A model generated the notes under the pieces. That model was not told the origin of the DNA, made no database searches, and saw only the letters and a list, made by a program, of their open reading frames with translations. A DNA stretch of 7,315 bases from an uncultured Collinsella sp. (GTDB taxonomy: Bacteria > Actinomycetota > Coriobacteriia > Coriobacteriales > Coriobacteriaceae). A program made the position numbers and the translations under genes. The DNA lies in the NCBI GenBank assembly GCA_900550595.1, contig URTB01000067.1, forward strand, positions 1 through 7,315, given 5' to 3'. Shown in pieces: positions 1-5,640 of this stretch. Position 1 is the first letter of the stretch, and every line of letters begins with the position of its first letter.

Positions 1-653
1 CCGGCAAGATGGAGCAGCATGCCGCCGGCAAGCCGAACGTCGCGACCGAGCACTGTGTTGGCTGCCGTGCCTGCGAAAAGGTCTGTGCGCACAACGCTAT
101 CTCGTTTGACGACACCCGCGAGCGCGAGCTTGCCAACGGTAACACCCGCACGGTCCACGTGGCCGCCATCGACCACGATCGCTGCGTGGGTTGCGGCCGC
201 TGCATCGGCGTGTGCAACCAGGACGCCATCAAGCCCGGCTATGACGCCGCGGCCGACGTGCTCAACTGTAAGATCGCCGAGTACACCAAGGCCGTCGTCG
301 ACGGCCGCCCGAGCTTCCACATTTCGCTCGCCATGGACATTAGCCCCAACTGCGACTGCCATCCCGAAAACGACACGCCCATCGTCAACGATATCGGCAT
401 GTTCGCGAGCTTCGACCCGGTCGCCATCGACCAGGCCTGCGCCGATGCCGTCATGGCATCCGAACCGCTGCCCAACACCGAGCTCACCGATAGCGCGGCC
501 AAGATGGAGCACAACCACGAGCATCTGGAGGGCGAGCAGGGCAAGGACCCCTTCTGCATCACGCATCCCGACACCGACTGGCGCACCTGTATCGCACACG
601 CCGAGAAGATCGGCCTGGGCACGAGAAAGTACGAGCTCATCGAGGTCAAATAG
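1..653 (+). CDS. DUF362 domain-containing 4Fe-4S protein (5' truncated by window edge)
   Basis: The reading frame is open to the left edge (first full codon at base 3) and ends at TAG 651-653, so only the C-terminal 217 residues are visible. Counting from the Met at base 9, two bacterial-ferredoxin Cys sets are present: C16-x2-C19-x2-C22-x3-C26 and C59-x2-C62-x2-C65-x3-C69, each suited to a [4Fe-4S] cluster. A C115-D-C117-H118 segment follows, then DIGMFASFDPVAIDQAC (128-144). That last block is the typical C-terminal signature of DUF362 proteins, in which a ferredoxin module sits between two halves of the DUF362 fold. The N-terminal DUF362 half must lie upstream of the window. No signal peptide can be judged. 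The family is widespread in anaerobes and presumed to be redox-active, but I know of no defined substrate. The protein is probably cytoplasmic. The gene converges on the minus-strand hydrolase and is followed by a strong terminator. The family call is secure; the role is unknown. Confidence 0.88.
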   Translation, partial: GKMEQHAAGKPNVATEHCVGCRACEKVCAHNAISFDDTRERELANGNTRTVHVAAIDHDRCVGCGRCIGVCNQDAIKPGYDAAADVLNCKIAEYTKAVVDGRPSFHISLAMDISPNCDCHPENDTPIVNDIGMFASFDPVAIDQACADAVMASEPLPNTELTDSAAKMEHNHEHLEGEQGKDPFCITHPDTDWRTCIAHAEKIGLGTRKYELIEVK

Positions 654-700
654 CGCCTAGCTATTGGACAAAATAAGCGCTTTTGTAGCGCAACGTTAGC

Positions 701-739
701 AAAAGCCGCCCGTGAGCACAGCGCCCACGGGCGGCTTTT
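701..739 (+). terminator. Intrinsic terminator, probably bidirectional
   Basis: A perfect 14-bp stem (701-714 pairs with 726-739) encloses an 11-nt loop. The stem is GC-rich in the middle, with AAAA at its left base and TTTT at its right base. It lies 47 bp after the DUF362-gene stop. Because the A-run and T-run are symmetrical, it can act in both directions, which fits its place between convergent genes. The TTTT arm end is also the first four bases of the neighbouring palindromic element. Confidence 0.85.
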
Positions 740-867
740 CGGAAGTATGCGGCAAATTTCGAGATCGCCGAGCACACGACATTTTTTGGCAACAAAACCC
801 CTGATAAATTGTTGGTAAAACTGCGGTCTGGTCGGCAGTTCCAGATTTTGCCGCATACTTCCGAAAA
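736..867. repeat. 132-bp palindromic intergenic element with 21-bp perfect terminal inverted repeats (MITE-like or structured repeat)
   Basis: Bases 736-756 are the exact reverse complement of 847-867 (21 of 21). Inward, pairing continues imperfectly: 767-771 pairs with 832-836, there are isolated pairs around 773-777 and 826-830, and an apical stem 790-795 pairs with 809-814 around an A-rich loop. The whole unit can therefore fold into one long interrupted hairpin. It is more A/T-rich in its centre than the flanking genes and has no convincing coding capacity. A small non-autonomous mobile element (MITE-like) or a REP/ERIC-style intergenic repeat is the best reading. I see no clear target-site duplication. 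A double terminator or structured RNA is the alternative. Copy number cannot be judged from one window. Confidence 0.6.
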
Positions 868-904
868 TAGGTGGTCAGATAAAGCCCCAGACGTTGCTTT
901 TTGC

Positions 905-1870
905 CTAAAAATACTCGTCGAGGAAGTCATCGACCGTGTTCCAGTAGAGCTCGGGGTCAACTTGCGCACTCTTGGCGTGGGTGGCGCCATGGATGGTGAG
1001 CTTTTGCTTGACCTTGCTGGCGCACGCGTCGTAGTTTTGGTCGAGCATGTCGTACGGCACAAAGGTGTCCTGGTCGCCGTGGATAAACAGCATGGGAACC
1101 GTCGCGTGTTTGAGTTGCTCCACACTGCTCGCCGTATGAAAGTCGTAGCCCGCGCGCACGTTGCACACCAAGTTTGCTACATCGAGCAAGGGAAAGCTGG
1201 GCAGGCCGAACACGTCCTTGAGCTGCAGAGAAAACTCGTCCCAAACACTCGTATAACCGCAGTCCTCGATAATGCACTTCACGTTTGCGGGCAGAGATTC
1301 TCCCGCCACGTTCATGGCGGTTGCCGCACCCATCGACTCGCCAAAGACCAGGATGCGCGCCTCGGGGTCAGCCTGAACAATTCGCCCGATCCATGCGATA
1401 ACATCGAGTCGCTCGGGCCAGCCCATGCCGATATAGTCGCCGCCGGAGCGCTCGTGGGCGCGGGCGGCAGGCGCGAGCACGTTCATGCCGCGGTCGTGGA
1501 AGCGCTTGGCGTATCGGGCCATGCCGATGGGCTCGTTGGTATATCCATGCAGGCAGACGGCGTAATCATGGGTGTTCTCCGAGGCGGCAAAATACCAAGC
1601 GGCAAGTTCGGTTCCGTCATCTGCGGTGAGGCTGCTGCTCTCACGATTCTCTTTAAACCACGCCCGCGCCTCGGTTTCCTCGGCATCCGGCTGCTCGCCT
1701 TCTTTGTCGTTCTTGCTATCCTGCATCATCTTCATGGTGTACGGCGCTTGGGGATTCAGCGCGAAGTCAAACAGAAAGTTGCCGGCAAATCCGAGCAGCG
1801 CAACGACAACCACCAGTGCAACGATGCCGGCTATCTTGAGCTTTCGATGGGAACGTGTGTTTTGAGCCAT
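905..1870 (-). CDS. Membrane-anchored alpha/beta hydrolase (serine hydrolase)
   Basis: The 321-residue protein starts with a short basic tail and one hydrophobic helix (about residues 12-34), an uncleaved anchor or signal anchor that puts the catalytic domain outside the membrane. An acidic linker (about 50-70) follows, then an alpha/beta-hydrolase fold. An HGYT segment (108-111) fits the oxyanion-hole loop, GESMG (177-181) is the nucleophile elbow with Ser179, HGDQDTFVP (264-272) supplies the acid (probably Asp268), and GATH (295-298) supplies His298. The triad is complete. The GGDYIGMGWPERLDVIAWI stretch is typical of the YqkD/FrsA-like group usually annotated only as alpha/beta hydrolase. 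The substrate is unknown; an esterase, lipase-like or acyl-hydrolase activity is likely. The ATG at 1870 is preceded on the minus strand by TAGGAGA (1878-1884). The stop is TAG at 905-907. It is a single-gene unit, divergent from the TrhA gene and convergent with the DUF362 gene. Confidence 0.9.
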   Translation of the reverse strand: MAQNTRSHRKLKIAGIVALVVVVALLGFAGNFLFDFALNPQAPYTMKMMQDSKNDKEGEQPDAEETEARAWFKENRESSSLTADDGTELAAWYFAASENTHDYAVCLHGYTNEPIGMARYAKRFHDRGMNVLAPAARAHERSGGDYIGMGWPERLDVIAWIGRIVQADPEARILVFGESMGAATAMNVAGESLPANVKCIIEDCGYTSVWDEFSLQLKDVFGLPSFPLLDVANLVCNVRAGYDFHTASSVEQLKHATVPMLFIHGDQDTFVPYDMLDQNYDACASKVKQKLTIHGATHAKSAQVDPELYWNTVDDFLDEYF

Positions 1871-1890
1871 GCGGTATTCTCCTATAAGGT

Positions 1891-1949
1891 GTTAATACAT
1901 CAACATTTAATGCAAGCGCATTATGGACGTTCGCCGTTGATGCGTCAAC
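1891..1949. promoter_or_regulatory. Pair of related 14-bp palindromes, candidate operator
   Basis: Two imperfect palindromes sit between the divergent hydrolase and TrhA genes: GTTAATACATCAAC at 1891-1904 and GTTGATGCGTCAAC at 1936-1949. They match at 11 of 14 bases, and all three differences are A/G transitions. The second has perfect 5-bp arms (GTTGA and TCAAC) around TGCG. They start 45 bp apart. Paired sites of this form in a divergent promoter region suggest a dimeric repressor or activator, but no regulator gene is in view and chance is not excluded. Confidence 0.35.
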
Positions 1950-1991
1950 AAGCAAAGAATGGGTAAACAAAGGGTCACATATGGTGCAAAT

Positions 1992-2021
1992 TTCGCACGT
2001 ACCCAGACGCTTTGATATAGT
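1992..2021 (+). promoter_or_regulatory. Sigma70-type promoter for the TrhA-family gene
   Basis: A -10 box TATAGT (2016-2021) is preceded by TG one base upstream (2013-2014), giving an extended -10. A weak -35, TTCGCA (1992-1997; 4 of 6 to consensus), lies 18 nt further up. Initiation near 2028 would leave a leader of about 30 nt before the start codon at 2057. Confidence 0.6.
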
Positions 2022-2040
2022 GTTGAGAACTCTTTACGTT

Positions 2041-2045
2041 GGAGG
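2041..2045 (+). promoter_or_regulatory. Ribosome binding site that fixes the TrhA start
   Basis: GGAGG lies 11 nt before ATG 2057-2059. An in-frame TTG at 2039 overlaps this Shine-Dalgarno sequence and so cannot use it, which favours the ATG at 2057. Confidence 0.7.
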
Positions 2046-2056
2046 ATGTAACCGGC

Positions 2057-2740
2057 ATGTCCGATTCGAGCGACAGTTCTAAGCCGCGACCCAAGACCGC
2101 GGCCGTTCCACACTACACGGTGGGCGAGGAGATCATGAACTCCGTCACCCATGGTGTCGGCTGCCTGCTGGGTATCGCGGGCCTGGTGCTCCTGATCGTA
2201 TTCGCCGCCCTGCGCGGCGGAGGCCCGGCACACATGGCCGCGGCGATTGTCTATGGTGTCAGCATTATCCTCGAATACCTTGCCTCCACGCTCTACCATG
2301 CGATTCAGCCCGCGGGTGCCAAGCGCGTGTTCCGCATTATCGACCACAGCTGTATCTACTTGCTCATAGCCGGCAGCTATACGCCGTTTTGCCTTATCAC
2401 GCTCGCAAACGACGGCGGCCCTGCGCTGTTCTTTGCCGTATGGGCCATCGCCATTGTCGGCATCGCCCTCGAGTGCTTTATGCGCGAGCGTCAACCGCAC
2501 TGGGTAAGTGGCTTGGTCTACCTGCTGATGGGCTGGCTTGTCGTCTTTAAGCTGCCCGAACTTGTGTCGCTGCTCAACCCCGTGGCACTTGCCCTGCTCG
2601 CCGTCGGCGGCGTGTGCTACACCGCGGGCGTGCCGTTCTATATCGCCAAAAACGTGCGCTATCTGCACAGCGTGTTTCACCTGTGGGTGCTCGCCGGCAG
2701 CATCTTCCAGTTCATGGCGGTGATCCTCTTCGTAATCTAG
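2057..2740 (+). CDS. trhA: TrhA / hemolysin III family (PAQR) integral membrane protein
   Basis: The product is 227 residues, the usual size for bacterial hemolysin III/TrhA proteins. A short Ser/Lys/Pro-rich cytoplasmic tail precedes the conserved EEIMNSVTHGVG (24-35), then about seven hydrophobic helices (roughly 33-52, 59-78, 97-116, 122-140, 149-166, 174-194 and 205-227). The PAQR hallmark residues are all present: SxxxH at S77-H81, D96-H97 near the next helix, and H204-x3-H208 in the last helix, which together form the predicted metal-dependent hydrolase-like site. Members of this superfamily include the adiponectin receptors. In bacteria the family is linked to membrane fluidity and lipid homeostasis, and the name hemolysin is historical. 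The start at ATG 2057 is chosen because GGAGG at 2041-2045 excludes the in-frame TTG at 2039. The gene has its own promoter and a 109-bp gap to the next gene, so co-transcription with it is possible but not shown. Confidence 0.92.
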   Translation: MSDSSDSSKPRPKTAAVPHYTVGEEIMNSVTHGVGCLLGIAGLVLLIVFAALRGGGPAHMAAAIVYGVSIILEYLASTLYHAIQPAGAKRVFRIIDHSCIYLLIAGSYTPFCLITLANDGGPALFFAVWAIAIVGIALECFMRERQPHWVSGLVYLLMGWLVVFKLPELVSLLNPVALALLAVGGVCYTAGVPFYIAKNVRYLHSVFHLWVLAGSIFQFMAVILFVI

Positions 2741-2849
2741 CGACCATGCCTGCGCGCCCGCGTCCTCGTTTGGGCGCCGGCGCAATTGCCGTATCCGTCA
2801 TCAACGTTTTACCCTGACGCCCGAATCTTGGAGGTTCGAGAAACTCCCG

Positions 2850-4223
2850 ATGGACATAACCATCTCCCTTATCACTACCCTCGTTTTAACCCTCATCAAC
2901 GGCTACTTCTCTATGTCCGAGATGGCGCTCACCACGGCAAAGCGCGCCGTGCTGGAGCACGAGGCCGAGGAAGGCGACAAGCGCGCCGAGCGCGCCATTA
3001 AGCTGGCTGCCGATTCCGACCAGCTGCTCGCCACCATCCAGGTCGCCATCACGCTCGTGGGCTTTGCCTCGTCCGCCGTCGCCTCGACGAGCCTGTCCGA
3101 CCCGCTCACCACGTGGCTCATGAGCTTTGGCATCGCGCCGCTCTCTGCCATCGCGCGCGGCCTGGCGCCGGTCATCATCACCGTCGCCGTCGCCTTTGTG
3201 TCCATCGTAATTGGCGAGCTTGTGCCCAAGCGCATTGGTCTGGCCAATGCCGAAGGCGTATCCAAGCAGGTCGTGGGGCCGCTTTCGGTGTTTCAAAAGA
3301 TCGCCCGTCCGCTCGTGTGGCTGACCGGCGCTTGCTCCGATGGTCTGGCCCGCATCCTGCGCATCAAGAGCGCCGATGACCGCCAAAACGTCTCGGAGGA
3401 AGAGATCAAGTACATGGTCTCGGAGCAGGACGACCTGCTCGACGAGGAAAAGCGTATGATTCACGAAATCTTCGACCTGGGCGACACCGTTGCCCGCGAG
3501 GTCATGGTGCCGCGCGTGGACACCACCATGTGCGAGGACGACGAGACGGTCGCCGACGTGCTGTCCGCCATGCGCCAGACCGGCTTTAGCCGCATCCCCG
3601 TCTATCACGAGGATCCCGACAACGTCGCCGGCATCGCGCACATCAAGGACCTGATCCAGCCTTCGCTTGACGGCAAGGGCGACCAGCCCATCGCCGACTT
3701 TTTGCGCGACGCCACCTTTGTGCCCGACACCAAGGACATCCTGCCGCTGCTGTCCGAGATGCAGACCTCGCACGACCAGATCGTGGTGGTCGTGGACGAG
3801 TACGGCGGCACGGCCGGCATCATCACCATCGAGGACATCGTCGAGGAGATCGTGGGCGAGATCGAGGACGAGTTCGACCCCGACAACAAGTACCTCACGC
3901 GCCTTTCGCGCCGCGAGTGGCTCGTCGATGGGCGTTTTTCGTGCGATGACGCGATTGAGCTTGGTTGGCCGCTCGAGGAAAGCGATGATTATGAGACCAT
4001 CGCCGGCTGGATTTTGGAGCTTTGCGACTCGGTGCCCGACATCGGAGAGGTGTTTGAGGTTGCGGGGTACAAGTTTAAGGTGCAGTCGATGCGTGGCCAG
4101 CGCATCTCGCTCATTCGCGTGATCGCTCCGGCCGAAACCGATAAGAAGGATTCCGAGTCCTCGGCAGAGAAGCCGGCGGCGTCGGGTGCGGGCTCTGCGG
4201 ATCCGCACGATGGCGACGAGTAG
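2850..4223 (+). CDS. CNNM (DUF21)/CBS/CorC_HlyC-domain membrane protein, hemolysin C family
   Basis: The 457-residue protein has the full architecture of the bacterial CorC/CNNM (UPF0053, 'hemolysin C/TlyC') family. The CNNM transmembrane domain spans about 1-175, with GYFSMSEMALTTAKR (18-32), VAITLVGFASSA (65-76) and GELVPKR (122-128). An acidic-helix bundle and linker (about 181-217) leads into two CBS motifs (about 218-275 and 287-345), including GFSRIPVY (245-252) and VVVVDEYGGTAGIITIEDIVEEIVGEI (312-338). A C-terminal CorC_HlyC domain follows (about 348-425), and then a low-complexity, mostly acidic tail (427-457). Family members are implicated in Mg2+/Co2+ export or resistance, with CBS domains binding adenine nucleotides. 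There is no evidence of a toxin. GGAGG at 2830-2834 lies a rather long 15 nt before ATG 2850; no better in-frame start is seen. The stop is followed 24 bp later by the next gene, suggesting one transcript. Confidence 0.93.
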   Translation: MDITISLITTLVLTLINGYFSMSEMALTTAKRAVLEHEAEEGDKRAERAIKLAADSDQLLATIQVAITLVGFASSAVASTSLSDPLTTWLMSFGIAPLSAIARGLAPVIITVAVAFVSIVIGELVPKRIGLANAEGVSKQVVGPLSVFQKIARPLVWLTGACSDGLARILRIKSADDRQNVSEEEIKYMVSEQDDLLDEEKRMIHEIFDLGDTVAREVMVPRVDTTMCEDDETVADVLSAMRQTGFSRIPVYHEDPDNVAGIAHIKDLIQPSLDGKGDQPIADFLRDATFVPDTKDILPLLSEMQTSHDQIVVVVDEYGGTAGIITIEDIVEEIVGEIEDEFDPDNKYLTRLSRREWLVDGRFSCDDAIELGWPLEESDDYETIAGWILELCDSVPDIGEVFEVAGYKFKVQSMRGQRISLIRVIAPAETDKKDSESSAEKPAASGAGSADPHDGDE

Positions 4224-4247
4224 GGCAAGGAAGAGTAGGGGAGAGTT

Positions 4248-5114
4248 ATGGCAGGCCTGTTCAACATCCTTAAGGTCACCGTCAGCGAGGACAAGATCTG
4301 CGCGCACGTGCTGGTGAACCCCGGCATGCCGCTCATGACCTCGGAGGACATCGAGGCCACGGCGCGCGTGTATTACCTGGTGCCCGCGATTGCCAAGCAT
4401 CTGTGCCTGGGCGATTCCGGTCGCGAATTCCAGGACTGCATGGGCCAGACCGAGCTTTGCCATCTGCTGGAGCACGTGACAGTCGAGCTCATGAACGAGA
4501 CCGGTCTCGCTGGCGGCATTTCGTGCGGCCGCACTCGCGTGAGCGAGCACGATGAGCGTGTCTTTGAGGTCGAGCTTTCGTGTCCCGACGACGCGCTGGC
4601 CATCGGCGCGCTGTCTTCGGCGACCTTTATGATGGATTGGGCCTATCTGCATGCCGACCAGCCCGCTCCCGATGTGGACGGTACGGTCGCGGGCCTGCGT
4701 AACCTGGTACTGGGCATGCGTGCCGAGGCCGAGGGCAAGGACCCGCACGAGGCCGTCGCCGCCGCGAACGCCGAAGGCGAGGCCGGGGACACGACCGAGG
4801 GCGAGGCGCCTGCCGAGGCACCTGCCGAGTCTGTCGACGAGGCGCCTGCCGAGCCTGCCGTCGAGCCTGCCGAGGCTGCCTCCGAGCCCGAGTACGCGGA
4901 GCCCCAGGGCGTCCCGAGCTTTGACGACGAGCCACAGGAGGTAATCGATACCGAGGGCGCGACCGCTGAGAGCCATGAGGCCCCCGCTGCCGTCTACGGT
5001 GGTGCGGCGACGACTCCGGTTGCCCCCGCGCACGAGGGAGCGCTGCCGCTCGTTGACGGCGCCGGCGAGGACCCGGCCGCCACGGTGGCCATGCCTGCCA
5101 TGCCGCAGGAGTAG
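4248..5114 (+). CDS. Free-standing cyanophycin-synthetase N-domain-like protein with acidic Ala/Glu/Pro-rich tail
   Basis: The 288-residue protein has two parts. Residues about 1-158 resemble the N-terminal domain of cyanophycin synthetase (CphA): LVPAIAKHLC (44-53), then an H72-L-L-E75-H76-V-T-V-E80-L stretch that parallels the G-H-V-x-E-H-x-A-L-E-L-Q motif of CphA, then GGISCGRTR (89-97, compare the V-x-x-GKTR segment), FEVEL (106-110) and an Ala-rich helix (114-132). HxxEH with a further Glu is also the metal-site pattern of inverted zincins. The CphA N-domain has been reported as a cryptic hydrolase that makes primers, so a Zn-dependent peptidase-like activity is possible here. The ATP-grasp and Mur-ligase domains of CphA (a protein of nearly 900 residues) are absent. 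Residues about 159-288 are low-complexity, rich in Glu, Ala and Pro with EAPAE repeats. No signal peptide or membrane helix is seen. A GGGGAGAG ribosome site (4237-4244) precedes ATG 4248. The gene lies 24 bp behind the CNNM gene. The remote homology is by eye; the function is unknown. Confidence 0.72.
   Translation: MAGLFNILKVTVSEDKICAHVLVNPGMPLMTSEDIEATARVYYLVPAIAKHLCLGDSGREFQDCMGQTELCHLLEHVTVELMNETGLAGGISCGRTRVSEHDERVFEVELSCPDDALAIGALSSATFMMDWAYLHADQPAPDVDGTVAGLRNLVLGMRAEAEGKDPHEAVAAANAEGEAGDTTEGEAPAEAPAESVDEAPAEPAVEPAEAASEPEYAEPQGVPSFDDEPQEVIDTEGATAESHEAPAAVYGGAATTPVAPAHEGALPLVDGAGEDPAATVAMPAMPQE
4803..4874 (+). repeat. Imperfect tandem coding repeat (Glu-Ala-Pro-Ala-Glu units)
   Basis: A 15-base unit GAGGCGCCTGCCGAG occurs exactly at 4803-4817 and 4839-4853. 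Its CCTGCCGAG core recurs at 4821-4829 and 4866-4874. The repeats encode the EAPAE and EPAE units of the acidic tail, in frame. Such tracts are prone to length change by slippage without loss of frame. Confidence 0.7.
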
Positions 5115-5193
5115 GCTCACCCGCTTATCACCATCATGTACCTGCGCCTTTACCGTACGCAGATGAGCAAGACGGCAAGCGCTGTGCTGCGGG

Positions 5194-5199
5194 TATAAT
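5194..5199 (+). promoter_or_regulatory. Consensus -10 box (TATAAT) for the YtxH/PRC-barrel pair
   Basis: An exact TATAAT lies 46 bp before the next start codon. No good -35 is found at 16-19 bp spacing (only AGACGG-type matches) and there is no TG extension, so activation or an alternative -35 is possible. Transcription would begin near 5206. The 130-bp gap before the start codon otherwise holds no clear terminator or structure. Confidence 0.6.
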
Positions 5200-5235
5200 G
5201 GACAGCATTCAAACGGTGGGCGCCGAGGTGCCCGC

Positions 5236-5243
5236 AGGAGAGG
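5236..5243 (+). promoter_or_regulatory. Ribosome binding site with two candidate ATGs
   Basis: AGGAGAGG lies just ahead of ATG 5245 and in-frame ATG 5251. From AGGAG (5236-5240) the gaps are 4 and 10 nt; from GAGAGG (ending 5243) they are 1 and 7 nt. On spacing, ATG 5251 (MGKTFNF) is at least as good as ATG 5245 (MNMGKTFNF). Confidence 0.55.
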
Positions 5244-5244
5244 A

Positions 5245-5640
5245 ATGAACATGGGTAAGACTTTCAACTTTATCTCGGGTGCGCTCTTCGGCGCTGCCGT
5301 CGGCGCCATCATCGGTGTCGCCCTGGCTCCGCGCTCGGGCGCCGAGACCCGCGCCATGGCTGCCGATATCGCCAACGACGCCTGGGATAACATGCGCGAC
5401 ACCTACGAGCACGGTGCCGAGGAGGCCCGCGCCGCGGTCAACGATTTTGGCCCGATGGTCGACGCCAAGACCGATGACCTGCGTGCCAAGGTTGACCTTG
5501 CCCGCGAGCGCATGGACCAGCTGCGTGAGCAGCTCAACGACGCTATCTCGGGCGGTAACGTGACGCCCGCCGCCGATGTCGTGGTCGAGAACGCCGTCGA
5601 GGCCGACGCCGAGGCCGCGGAGCCTTCGACCGAGGCATAA
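5245..5640 (+). CDS. YtxH domain-containing small membrane protein
   Basis: The product is 131 residues (129 if ATG 5251 is used). An N-terminal hydrophobic Gly/Ala helix, FISGALFGAAVGAIIGVALAP (9-29), is followed at once by PRSGAETR (29-36), the signature of YtxH-type general stress proteins. A long charged helical region (about 38-105) with heptad-like spacing (LRAKVDLARERMDQLREQL) follows, predicted as coiled coil, then an acidic Ala/Glu tail (108-131). A single-pass membrane protein with a helical cytoplasmic domain is predicted. The family is linked to stress and envelope responses in Firmicutes and Actinobacteria, with no biochemical activity known. The TAA stop shares its last A with the ATG of the PRC-barrel gene (TAATG), so the two are translationally coupled and their products probably act together. 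A consensus -10 box lies upstream. Confidence 0.85.
   Translation: MNMGKTFNFISGALFGAAVGAIIGVALAPRSGAETRAMAADIANDAWDNMRDTYEHGAEEARAAVNDFGPMVDAKTDDLRAKVDLARERMDQLREQLNDAISGGNVTPAADVVVENAVEADAEAAEPSTEA

Noticed and set aside
677..691. Small 5-bp hairpin after the DUF362 gene
   Set aside because: The stem is too short to matter beside the 14-bp terminator next to it.
873..904. Possible minus-strand terminator just after the hydrolase stop
   Set aside because: Only a 5-bp stem (AAAGC/GCTTT) is found; the stronger hairpins at 701-867 are the better candidates.
661..1125. A minus-strand frame running through the palindromic element and terminator
   Set aside because: Its start lies inside the hydrolase in another frame and its end crosses a terminator. 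The translation has no domain pattern. If the element is a repeat family, similar spurious peptides may be annotated elsewhere.
809..1966. A 385-codon plus-strand frame opposite the alpha/beta hydrolase
   Set aside because: It is a shadow of the hydrolase, which has a complete catalytic triad. The frame begins inside the palindromic element and has no recognisable domain.
2046..2051. ATG-TAA minimal ORF just before trhA
   Set aside because: It sits directly against GGAGG with no spacer, so initiation there is unlikely; chance is the simpler explanation.
2039..2056. TTG at 2039 as the trhA start
   Set aside because: It overlaps the GGAGG Shine-Dalgarno at 2041-2045, which is placed to serve ATG 2057.
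2786..2814. Promoter-like TTGCCG and TTACCC ahead of the CNNM gene
   Set aside because: The -10 match is poor. The gene may be read from the trhA promoter or an unrecognised one.
2886..5402. An 838-codon open frame on the minus strand across the CNNM and CphA-N-like genes
   Set aside because: It is antisense to two well-supported genes. Its His/Arg/Gly/Leu/Asp-rich, domain-free translation is what GC3-biased codons give on the opposite strand. No ribosome site or known motif is seen.
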